From assembly GCA_949825025.1 (NCBI GenBank), contig OX463779.1, positions 39,194,203-39,258,202 of the forward strand: DNA of 64,000 nt, read 5' to 3'. The DNA comes from Siphlonurus alternatus. Its lineage: Eukaryota; Arthropoda; Insecta; Ephemeroptera; Siphlonuridae. The notes below the pieces were generated by a model, which was not told where the DNA came from, made no database searches, and worked only from the letters and a program-made list of their open reading frames with translations. Shown in pieces: positions 21,888 through 34,600 of this stretch (the first letter of the stretch is position 1; the number at the start of each line of letters is the position of its first letter). The position numbers and the translations under genes are program-made.

Positions 21888-22064
21888 TATAATACCCATA
21901 TAATGTGTATAAGAAAATGATGTGCTTTGATCCATTCGATTATCATATTGTTCATGAACTATAATTTAAAGTATCAAGATGAGTCATCAGAGATGTTTGA
22001 GTTTTTATACAATCAGAATGAAAGGACCAAAAAACTAAAAAAGTTAATTGAGGGATGAGTACGG

Positions 22065-22163
22065 GATACCAGAGACCCTACATACAGCTAGAAGCTAGAG
22101 ACCTCTATACTGTATATTATAGCTCCGTGTCTTATGGCCAGGGATTTGATCAGAGCTTCACTG
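22065..22163 (+). repeat. Dispersed repeat, copy 1
   Basis: Contains CGTGTCTTATGGCCAGGGAT followed by TTGATCAGAGCT, preceded by CAGAGACC and TAGAGACCTCTATA. A second copy lies at 47910-47990 in the same orientation. The type of repeat is unknown. It sits about 320 bp upstream of the LTN1 start codon. Confidence 0.6.
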
Positions 22164-22481
22164 TAGCTGAGAGTGGCGGTGCTGCTAAATGTTCGGCACC
22201 CTGTTCTCGTTGGCCAAAATTTTTTTTGCCAAAGTTTGTCCATATATATTATATATAATATGATGATAGCGTCGATATGCTGACGAAGAGGTTTCTGGGG
22301 ATCGAAAGACTTCGAGTTTTTCTATTTTAAATTTTACCACACATTTACGATCAACGTTTCTACGATTTTGATTGGCTAATTGTTTTGCCACACCACACAG
22401 CTGATTCTGATATTTCTGATTTCGACAGCGTACGCTCGCGTACGCATGCTTTTCTTTGTAGATTTTGATTAATGTAATAAA

Positions 22482-25400
22482 ATGGGCAAAAACAAAGCTC
22501 AGAGAACCAAAAACAATGCTAGGGTAAGTAAAAAAAATACTTTGCATCATAGTTAACGTAGCAGTTTTGTTAAATCGAGTAGAACTATGCATATTGCATA
22601 GTCCAAAGCTATGCATACGTACTGTACATAAGCTACCACGCAAGCATCATGCAGGCACACAACCGTGTCTCATAACCCATAAATAAACTCATTTCTTTAC
22701 TTTTACAGCCGTCCAGCAGTGGACGGAGTGCCCAACTGCTGGAGACGTCCTCCTTTGTTGGTTTTCCAACATTGGCAGATGGAGGTTTCCCTCTTCCCGT
22801 CTTTTCGGGCTTGTCAGGATTGCAATTGGATGAAGGAGAGAACCAGTCTGTAAACCCTCAACTGCAGTTAGTCCTTAAGAAAATGAACAAAAAGGATGCA
22901 ATTACGAGACTGAAGGTAAATTTTACACTTACAACAGTTATTTGTTCTTTAATTAAGTGCATTTTATAAGCTTCCTGAATCTGAATCGGTTTGCAAACAA
23001 CTTATCCCTGACTCTACGGCACAGTTCAGTAGGGCAAAAATATGATATGATAGTGATATATGCATACTAACAGTATCCACATTCAGCATCCTTGATCCTT
23101 GTATGCATACATATATACTGGCATATGCATGGTGTATGCAGGTATGAACATAAAATACTTGAGGGAATCTAGGTGGTTAAAGGAGAACCTATGGCGACTT
23201 TACAATAAGTCCCTCCCAGCTTTGAACATCATTTCACGGTACAGGGGGCTCTCTTTGCCACCTGTTGTAGCTACAAAAGTGAAGAACAAGGATCTGTCAT
23301 TATTTAAATAAATTGAAACTTATTTTTATGTAATCTCAGGCTCTGCAAGAGTTTGCCGAACACTGTCAAGCTTTAGAAGCGGATGAGATAAAATCAGTTC
23401 TTCGGTTTTGGCCTCGTATGTTCGGTGCTTTGGCCACTGATCCAGACCATAGAGTAAGAGAGGCAACACAACGAGCTCATCATCAACTGTCTAAGCAAGC
23501 AGGTCGCAACATTGCACCACAACTACGTTTACTGGCTGCCCCTTGGTTTGTTGGTCAGTTTGATACCTTTGCTCCTGCCGCTAGTGCAGCCTCTCAAGCT
23601 TTTCAGGCAAGTCATCACAATGGTAATATATAAAAATTTCTGTCTTTAATAATTGTTATTTTTCCTTTATTTAGGAATCTTTCCCTGGACCTAAATTCCC
23701 AGAAGCTGTAAAATTTTGCCAAAAGGAAATCCTAAGTTACATTACTGAGAATTTATTAAGTCAAACTGTGGAGACCGTGGCATACCAAAAGTAAGTATTC
23801 TGCTGGATGTTGACTCGAGTGTCAACTAACTGTCGTGTTGTCGTAGGAGTCTGTCTGCGGAGGAGCAGGAAGCTCGACTTGAGAGAGTCCTCTCGAGCAA
23901 CCTGTTGGGCTATCAGCTGTTCCTGCGCCAACTGCCGGCACCAGAGCTGCGGCAGGCGGACGAGGCACACAAAGCTCTCATCTTGTCACCCAAGTTTTGG
24001 AAACTTAGCAAGCACAAGGCACCACTGGTATGTTCATGATCTTTGTAATCTTCTCTTTAGATTTTGTAAAACAAGTACCGTAAATATTTGCAATCAGATG
24101 TTAATATGGCTGCAAGTATACTTTTGTAGCATCTTAATCATTTGTTGCCCAAAATACTGTACTATATAAATCAAATTACATAATCTGTATTGTATTTTAG
24201 CTTGCTAACTTGTTTCCCGAACAATCTGTAGTGAATATGGTTTTTATCCCCATTTGACTGTTGAGCCCTCACATCAACGTTATTGCCACAGTAACCATTA
24301 AACTGTTGCCCAGGTTCGTCGTGCCTGGTTCTCGACGCTAGCGACGCTGCTGCAGGAGGCTCCGTTCCTGCTGGAGGATCAGGGGGCTCACGTGGCGCCG
24401 GCAGTCTTCAGTAACCTTGACGAGGCAGACCCCAGCGTGCTGCCCTCTGTGTGGGAAGCCGCCCTCCACGCCCTCGTCACAATCAAGGTGAGATTCATCT
24501 CACTTGTCAGTTGGCTCTTCATAACGCCAACTCAATTACGTACTCCAAAATTTGTGAATGGTATTTTTTTAAAAGAGTTCTACTTCTCCTCCATACGGAA
24601 CCAAAATAAAAAATTCCACCTCCCATAGATTCTTCAGGGGGTCGATCGTGTAAGCTTTTTTTTTCGTTTAGGGGGGCGTGGCCATCGTTTTCATATCGAT
24701 AACGAGGACGAGTTCGATAAGTGCGATCATGTAAGCTTTCGTTTTCAATTCGTGTCGTTTCGAATTCGAGTCGTTTTCAATTCGTATCGTTTTCAACTCG
24801 TGTCGTTTTCAAAACGATTCGACGAGGACAAGTTTGATAAGTGCGATCGCGTAAGCATTCGTTTTCAACTCGTGTCGTTTTGAAAACGAGTGCTATTTTC
24901 TAGACGTTTGCTGAAATCGATGGCGTCATGTCATCTTAAATTAATGATTATAAATACTTAAACGCTTCAAATCAATTTATAAATGCTTCTATAATGTAAA
25001 GAATGAACCAATGTGCTGCGTGAAACCTCTAATTGCGATGGTTAAACCTTCCAAAATTTATAAAAAATTTGGAAAAAAGGTGACATTAAAAGTGTCATAA
25101 CTCCATGAATCTTTCACAAATTTAATTTTTAATCAATTCAATGTCATTTTAATAGCCTAAAGATGACGTGTACCAAATTTCAGCAACTTTCATTTTAATT
25201 CATTAATTCATTTAAACGGGGCAAATAATGTTCGCGCCTCTCGAACTTGGCAACGAACGTTGCGTGATTTTATCGTTAACGTTTTCGTGTTCGTTAGTGA
25301 ACTCGATGTCGTTCAGCACGAGTGTCACGTGGAAAATGCAAGCGATTTGATTGGTCTACAAAGTTGCTCCGGTAATGCTCCGGTAGGATTCGTTCGTTCA

Positions 25401-28400
25401 CGGAACAATCACGTTTTCGAGCTCGAACGAGAAACGAAAACGAGTTTTAAGTTACGTGATCGCACTTTTTTTTGTCGAGTGATCTTCAAAACGATATCGT
25501 TCTAAACGAATCGTTCAATTCGAATGCCTTACGCGATCGACCCCCAGACCTTTTTTTGGCTTCATTAATAAAATGATAAAAATACAACAGCTGAAGCCGT
25601 TTACTTCCCTTATAATGAAATTCATGGACAGAGTCAAACTTCAATATCAGAACTGTCTACCAGTAATTTTACTGTTCTAATTTTATTTGCAGGATTGTTG
25701 GTCACACGTCAACTGTGAGAAAATGGTATTTCCCAAACTTTGGCACATTTTAAGAGATGGAGGGCAAGGTAATGCAGCAGCAATCTATCCAAACCTTCTG
25801 CCTCTCCTCAGCAAAATAAACCCTCAAGACAAAGCTACCTTCTACGGCAAGTTCTTTGCCAACATGCGCACAGGGTAAGTCTGCTCCTGACTCCAGGGGT
25901 CTGGATATCACTGACTCTTTTCTCTCATCAGTTTGGGCCACAAGACAGTGCAGCAGAGCAGCGCAGAGAGCAGTGCTGTTGTGACCGCCTACGTTGAGTG
26001 TTTCCGCTACGTCGCCACCAGAGAGGAAGACGCAGAGTTGCTAGAGCTGCTGATGAAGGAACAGGTAAATTGACTGCTGGAAATCCAAGTAGATTCAATG
26101 TGTGCATCTTCAATGATTTAAGGCTTAACCTGAGAAATTTGGACGAAAAATTCGCTACAACAGATTTTCTTCAAATTAATTTGGTGGACTCACAACAATC
26201 GTCAAATTAGCTCTGAATTTTTTCGGAATTTTTTAACCGTTGGTTTAATTATAATTAATTTATTTAAATGAGAATTTTGTATCCTTCCAATGTTAAATTT
26301 GTCAATTAGCATTGCAAAAAAACTATACAACAGATTCCTTTACTTTTTTTTTTACTAAAACCTAATTTTTTAGACTATTTTTCTGAATTGTTTTCATATA
26401 TTTTGAACCGTGGCGATGATCGTTTCCTATATGTTATGAGAAATGTAGCAACGTTCTCAAGGACTGTTGTCACCACCCCCTCCTAAAAATTTATGCGCAT
26501 TCCAATGCAAACAGTGTTGCCACTATAGCCACACCTCTTGACCTTGACAGACAAATTCTCAGGTTATACCTTAACTCATTCATTTACAGTAATCTTAAAT
26601 CATTCTATAAATACTCTTTATACTACGTACTGTATACTGCTACTACTGTACTTGCAAAATCTTGTTTGCCTGTTCAGTAGCAGCTTTCATAGAAATAATA
26701 GAAAACATTACCAGAAGACTCCAATAATTATACTGTGGTGGATATTTTCATAAAATTTCAAAGTCAGCTTCAAATCATCACAAGCTTCGTCTTGCATAAA
26801 CAGTAGTTATAAATTAGGGATCTTTTAGGGCATTAAAAAAAATGTATGGAAAAAGTCATAATACAATATTAAGTTCTTTAACCAGTTCAATGGACTCTAG
26901 ACAATATGCTGATTTCAATCAACTTGCTCCTGAACCTTCTATGACAATTCATTCCACAGAGAACATTCTATTGCATGTTTTAAAATTACCCTACCTCCCA
27001 AATTATTCCCAGTAACTGGTACCAAAAATTTGATTTTCTTGTCCAGCTGCTAGCACTGGTGGAGAGTTGCTCGACTGACCGTCGTCTGCATCTGACGCTG
27101 CACCCGCTGGCGACTCAGATCTCTGAGCTGCTGGCCAGCTGGACATCCACCAGCCCTCTGTACCACCTCGTGGCCCCCCTGTGGGAGAGGACGACAAGCA
27201 TCTGTCTCAGTCTGGCAGAGCGCCCTTCTCCCGAGGGAGCTGCACAGTCCTTCACAGACTTCATTGTCCTACTGCTCCACCCAGCAAAAATCAAGAAACC
27301 TCGTAAAGTCAACTTCTCTACTGAAGAAGATGGCTCTGAAGAGAAAACAAAAGAATTACCAGAAGTTAATGAATTACCGTACTCAAAACCTCTTATAGTT
27401 CTAGGTTATGAAACAGCAAAATATGTATTAAAGGCTTGTCATGCATCAAAGTATCCTGATACTTATATTAGTATCTTACTGAAGCTTACAAATGCCTTCG
27501 GTTCCCAAGTTTATTTTCAAGAGTTGACTGGTTCTAGCTTTGACTTCTTCACTGAGTCGCTAAGACCGTGGCTTGCAAATTCTCAAATTTCTGCCAAGCC
27601 TGTTGTCGAAATGTCATTCACCTTGTTCAAGTTCTTGGGACCAGAGGAGAAGCAGACTGCATTGAAAACATTCTGCAAGGTATTTATCATCTTTTATGTT
27701 ACATTTACGTGGCATTAAAAGCAGTGTGTCAGATTTTGTTTTTATCAGTATAAATTGCAAGCAAGCTAACTTTTATCATGAGAAAGTTGAAAAAAATATA
27801 AAATTATTTAATAATATTGAAAAAAAGTATGTGTGCATGTTGTCTTAGAAAATGTACCAACAGTTACTACAGGAAAATTGTTCCCTTGTTACTAAGTAAG
27901 CTTGCAAGTATGTATATGAAAAAGGTTTAAAGTCATAGCAAAATTATTTTCAATTTCACCTTACAGCAATATATTTTGTTAAGTCAGAATTCACACACTC
28001 ATTTTCTTCATCATTTTTTCTTGCATTAAACACTGTTCATTTTTGTTTATTTACTTACAGATTGAAAACAGATCTGTGATCGAGCTCTGCATTGCCGAGA
28101 GCATAAGATCTGGAAAGCAAGGCGACCCGAGTCTAACCGACTGGCTTAGAAGTGCTGAGTTCAGCGACATGTTGGTAGATGTAGCCAAGGAGGTGTCCAA
28201 CGTGCTGGATACAGTGGACTCTGATAAGACTACGGCTTGGAGTATCCTCAAACTCTGCTTCTCTTCCACCAGTGATGGAGGTTCGTACCATTTACGTAGT
28301 TATCTCAGGTACTTTGGAGTCTACATATTTCTATAAAGCCGGTATTACACAATACAATTTTTCTAATTATTGCATACATACAATTTGTCCTTACAAGAAA

Positions 28401-31400
28401 ACTTCAAATCCATTTGTTTGTATGGAGATGACATTTTCTTGTAAGGAAAAATTGTGTGCAAAATTGTATCGTGTAATACAGGCTTCACAAGAAATCACAT
28501 GAAATTTTTTTAAATTTTGAGAATCTTTTAAACCTTATATAGCTTGTGCAAATTCAAGGGGTAGTTTTCTCACAACAGCTTCATTTCTGGTTTTTGCTCA
28601 TAAGGCTCTAGGAACTGTCTGGGTCTACGCCGGTCGTAGACGCATTAAATCTACGCCGGAACTTTTTCAATGTTCAAAACATCCGTGACGTCACCCGACG
28701 TAGCTCTATTAAACCTACGTCGGTTGTATGAAACATATGATTAATGACGTCACTGATATAACAAATGCAAACAACGAGGCTGAAGTTCAAATTTTTTACT
28801 CGATTCAATGACTCGATCGTACGAGTAATTAATAACTAATTATATATTATAGTATTTATAGTAATAATTGTAATAAACGGTATTTTAATATGCAGAGTCT
28901 ATAATATATAGTAATTTTTATATTTATTTACTGTAAATATAATATATATATAGTGTATATATTAAGTAAATAAAATTTTATTAAAATATATTATTAAATT
29001 AAATGTAGCAATTATAATATATATAAATACTAAAAAAAATAAAAATAAATAAGGCAGTGCAAAATTAAGCGGAGAGGTATTTAAAGTAGCTAGATTCGAG
29101 TGACGAGCGATTGCATTTTTTTTAATATTTTAATTATTTTCTTAAAATAGTTTAAAAGCTGCCCTTTTATATTGAGAAATCAAAACCAAAAAATTCCATC
29201 TCAAATAGTTTCACCACAAAAAATTCCCAAATTTGGTGTTTCGGAGGCCTTTGACGTGCAGCCTTATGGAACATAAAACCGCGTTTTACTCCAATTAACA
29301 TTTTCTGAACCATGCTACCATTTAAAAAATACCTACGTAATCTATGATGAATTCTTTAATGGAGTTTAAAAAAATATATATTTTACGGAGCCGTTTTTTC
29401 CGAAAAAAATCTTTAAGTTTTTGCGGGTTAATTCCCATAAGGATTTTCATGATTTTTTTCCAAGAAAACGACCCCGCAAAAAAAAAAAATTATTTGAAAA
29501 TTCATTAAAGAATTCATCATAGATTACGTACGTATATAAGTATTTTTTAAATGGTACCATAGTTCAGAAGAAAAAGTTGGAGTAAAACGCGGATTTATAT
29601 ATATATGTTCCATAAGGCCGCGCTGCCACGTTAAAGCAGGCCTCCGAAACACCAACTTTGGGAATTTTTTGTGGTGAATTAATAACTATTTAGTTGAGAT
29701 GGAATTTTTTGGTTTTCATTTCTCAATATATATAGAGGGCAGCTTAAAGTATCTTTAAAAAATAAAATATTAAAAAAAATGAACTCGCTCACTCTACTTT
29801 AAAAAAAACTTTCCGGCAAAAGAAATAAAAGCGTGAATGGACAACATATACTGCATATACATGAAAAAATTTTAATGCAGAAATGAATAAAGGGTGCCAA
29901 ATTATGCTACTCTGATTTTTTTCAGATTTTTTTGTGCACGCCGGGACTATTTTTAAATAGTTATTGAAAGTCCTGTGATTTCAGTTGGCACCTCTGAATT
30001 CTTAATAAAAAGGATAGAGACTGGATACGCCTACTGACGCCTCCAGGGGGCGTGGCCGCACTTTCAATAATTATTTAAAAATAGTTCTGGGTTTCAAATA
30101 AATCTGAAAAATTTCAGAGTAGCATAATTCGGTACCCTCTATTCATTTCTGCAATAAAAATTTTTCATGCATGTTGTCCATTATAGGCGAAATATTATAT
30201 TAATTGAAATTCCTTATGAGAAATTTACCCACAAAAATTACAATTAATGAGATAGTAGAATGTGAAAAATTTAGTGGCTTGATCGCCTTGATCGAAAGAA
30301 GGGGTAAAAATATGGTACTTTGAATTTTTTCAGATTTTTCTGAGACTGGGAACTTTTTTAAAAAATTATTGAAATTCTATTTTGATAACGTCACGTGCGG
30401 TACTCCTTAAGAAAAAGGATAGGGCTGTGCCGCCCGTGACGTCATAAAATTAGACTTTCAATAATTTTTTAAAAATAGTTCCCGGTCTCAGAAAAATCTG
30501 AAAAAATTCACGTACGCAGTACAATATATTTTTTTACCCCTTCTTTCGATTAAGCCACTAAAATTTTCACATTCTATAAAATATCTCATTTTTTCTTTCC
30601 GGAAAAAATAGTCCCGTAAAAAAATATAACCCCCCCTCAGATTTCGTTTAAAAAAAAATCTGATGTGTTTATAGACTTTATAGGAAGGCCTAAGAATTAA
30701 GGACGTACCAAGATGAATTAATAATATTTTTGAATTTCGTAGATTATATAAACTAAAAAGTTAAAGCGATATTACGAAATAAGCATAAAATGGTCCCCTG
30801 GCGCACTGTTATATATTATTATATAGAATGGAATAGAAAATATCTTTATTGCGGCGAGGTTTTTAGGCAAGCCCATTCTTGCACCTAGTGCTCGGAGCCA
30901 ACTTTGCGTCGCTGCCGTTTGGCAAATATATTTTTTAATATTTTTTATTGTGAATTTTTCTGACCAATATTACAATTGCTAGGCTATAGCCGTGGTACAT
31001 ATTGCAAGGAACAAAAATGAGCTAAGCATGCATTTTTTTCATTAAGGTCTGTACATAATAAAAAAAAGCGCAACCATGACAAATATGGACGTACGTCTCA
31101 TAATTCCATTACTGTCTTTTGATAATTCGAATTGTGTTATTTTACAAAATCAATACGATTACTTGAGCATTGGGTTATCTTTATATAGTATAGGAAAAAA
31201 ATATATAAAAAATATTAGAAATATTTTTGGCATGCTACCATGCTGTTGCATAGATCATGACTTAAAGTAGAGTGAGCGATTTAATTTTTTTGAATGTTTT
31301 ATTTTCTAAAAATAGTTCAACTCGCCCTCTATTGAGAAATGAAAACCAAAAAATTCCATCTCAAATAGTTTCACCACAAAAAATTCCCAAAGTTAGTGTT

Positions 31401-31541
31401 TCGGAGGCCTTTAACATGCATCCTTATATGGAACAGAAAACAGCTTTTTACTCCAACTTCGTCTGAACTATGGTACCAATTAAAAAATACATACGTAATC
31501 TATGATGAATTCTTTAATGGATTTTCAAATAAATTTTTATA

Positions 31542-31611
<70 letters not shown>

Positions 31612-34600
31612 TAAATATAAATTTATATATATTATATATTATTAGAACCATATGCATTTCACGTCATAGTGGCCACTTACACCACCAAATATAAAAGTTC
31701 TTTGATTTTGATAAAAATCACAAGACATGTTCGTATAATGAACCTACAAAAATGGTTTTTGTATTTTTCAAAAATATTCAAAATTGAGGGACTATGGGCA
31801 AATACGAAATGGCGTCAGAATGCAAATGTAGCAAACGGCGGCTCCAGTAACTCGGAAAATATTATGCATAGATTAAATTTGATTTTTTCCATGGATGCAC
31901 GATCATATGTGTCTACAACATCCTGCTTTCAGATTTTCTCTATGGGTTTTAGTTTTTTTTTTGTAATACCGGTTCCTGTAAGCCAAGTATGACGTTTTTG
32001 AAGCATTTGCTTTCCGCAGCCCAAATAAAGGCTATTTTTTTTTTAAATAAAAAATTGATTCTATATAGCTCATAAACATCTCTTCTTACCATAAAACTCC
32101 TAAAAATAATTTTTTTTTTCTCAACTAATGGCACAGTAAACGAAAAAGGGTACAATTCGTTAAGGTACCTACTTTGCGGGCCAAAAAAGTCGATGTCATT
32201 CAAACTTTAGGAGAATTTTAATGACACGACTGGAATCCTCGTATCTTAATTAGTAAGAATAAAAAAAATCTCGATTTACCTCTCGAGTATTTCGTCACAA
32301 AAGCTATACTAGGGTAACTCCCTCTATACGCACCGCGTGCGCACCTCGTCAGACCCGTGATAGCACGCCGCGGCCGAGTGCTGTTGTGTTTATTGACATG
32401 AAACTTACGCAAAAATAATATTTTATTGTATCTATGGAATAACCTTTGCAACTTGCTACTAAATTACGTCACTGAGATCATTTTCCTTCCATTTGCTATT
32501 ATAATTAAGATAGGTACGTGGGATTGAATTTTGCGTAAAAATGGTAACAAATATATAGAAGGAAAATTATCTTAGTGACATAATTTAGTAGCAAGTTTAT
32601 TTCATAGATGCAATAAAATATTATTTTTGCATAAATTTCATGTCAATAAACACAACAGCACTCTGCCGCTTCGTGCTATCACGGGTCTGACGACGAGGTG
32701 CGCACGCGGTGCGTATAGAGTACTATATAGAGGGAGTTACCCCAGATTAATATCAGGTCAGTCCAATAAGGAGATGGGCTTGGGTCAATAAATTTCGATG
32801 AATTTCACATATGTTACACATCTAACCTAGTTTGATGAGGTTTGGGCATTATTTTTTGAAATTTCAAAAAAACCCGAATTTCAGGAATTTTCAAAAAATC
32901 AATAAAGAAGGCAATCTCCAGAGATAAAAAAATTTGTATCTTAAATTCTGCTCCACATAGAATTATAATTTAAATTTTTTCAAGTTTGTAGTCAGACTGC
33001 CAAACTTTTTTGCATTGAAAATTTTGACCTTAAAATTTTATTAAGGTCAAATGTCAGAGGTCAAACTACAAAAAGCGTATAACTTCATACCAAAGCACAT
33101 TGTTAAAAAAATCAAGATATAGGTTTAAATCCTTCTATAAAAAACCATTTTCAAATTTATGGAGAAATTCAAAATTTTGAAATTGCGATTTTTTTTTTAT
33201 TAATTATTCCGAGGTTTTTTGAAAAATATTTTCAAGTTTTGTCATGAATTTTACACAGGTTACTCATCTGACCTAGGTTGATAAGGTTTGAAAATAATGT
33301 TTTCAAATTTCAAAAAAAAAAAAAAAAAAAAAAAAAATCGAAATTCACGGTCAAATTTCGATTTTCGTTTTTTTTTTTTTTTTTTAATTTGAAAAAATTA
33401 TTTCCTAATCTTATCAACCTGGGTCAGATGAGTAACCTGTGTAAAATTCATCACAAAACTCGATTTTTTTTTTCTAAAAACCTCGGAATAATTAGTAAAA
33501 AAAATCGTAATTTCAAAATTTTGAATTTCTCCATAAATTTGAAACCGGTTTTTTATAGAAGGATAAACATTGTTTAAAACCCATGTCTTGATTTTTTTTA
33601 ACAATGTGCTTTGGTATGAAGTTATACGCTTTTTGTAATTTGACCTCTGAACTTTGACCTTAATAATTATTAATTTATTCAAGGTCAAAATTTTCAATGC
33701 AAAAAAGTTTGGCAATCTGACTACAAACTTGAAAAAATTTAAATTATAATTCTATGTGTAGCAGAATTTAAGATACTTTTTTTTTTATCTCTCGAGATTG
33801 CCCTCTTTATTGATTTTTTGAAAATTCCTGAAATTCGTTTTTTTTTTTTTTTTTTGAAATTTCGAAAAATAATGCCCAAACCTCATCAAACTAGGTTAGA
33901 TGTGTAACATAATATATGTGAAATTCATCGAAATCTATTCTGACCCAAGCCCATCTCCTTATTGGACTGACCTGATATTAACCCCCAGTATAGCTTTTGC
34001 AAGGAAATACTCGAGAGGTACATCGAGATTATTTTTGATTCTTACTAATTAAGATACGAGGATTCCAGTCGTGTCATTAAAATTCTCCTTAAGTTTGAAT
34101 GACATCGACTTTTTTGGCCCGCAAAGTAGGTATACCTTAACGAATTGTACCCTTTTTCGTTTACTGTGCCATTAGTTGAGAAAAAAAAATATTTTTATTT
34201 TTAGGAGTTTTATGGTAAGAAGAGATGTTTAGGAGCTATATAGGATCAATTTTTTATTTAAAAAAAAAAATAGCCTTTATTTGGGCTGCGGAAAGCAAAT
34301 GCTTCAAAAACGTCATACTTGGCGTACGGGAACCGGTGTAACAAAAAAACTAAAACCCATAGAGAAAATCTGAAAGCAGGATGTTGTAGACACATATGGT
34401 TATGCATCCATAGAAAAAATAAAATTTAATCTATGCATAATATTTTCCGAGTTACTGGAGCCGCCGTTTGCTACATTTGCATTCTGAATTCTGACGCCAT
34501 TTCGTAAATACGAGGCCCATTGTCCCTCAAATTTGAATATTTTTGAAAAATACAAAAACCATTTTGGTAGGTTCATTATACAAACATGTCCTGTGATTTA

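Larger units (their letters stand above)
19740..22440. other. Intergenic region between TENT4 and LTN1
   Basis: There is no recognisable coding exon. The region holds AT-rich sequence, several AATAAA-like hexamers that could serve TENT4, a poly-C run at 21360, the nested MITE pair at 21396-21887 and a dispersed repeat at 22065. The LTN1 promoter should lie just upstream of 22482. I see no clear TATA box there, as expected for a housekeeping gene. Confidence 0.5.

Noticed and set aside
25260..25505. An 81-codon frame inside the 24635-25546 element as a transposase remnant
   Set aside because: Too short, no catalytic motif, and built from the element's CGTTTTC repeats.
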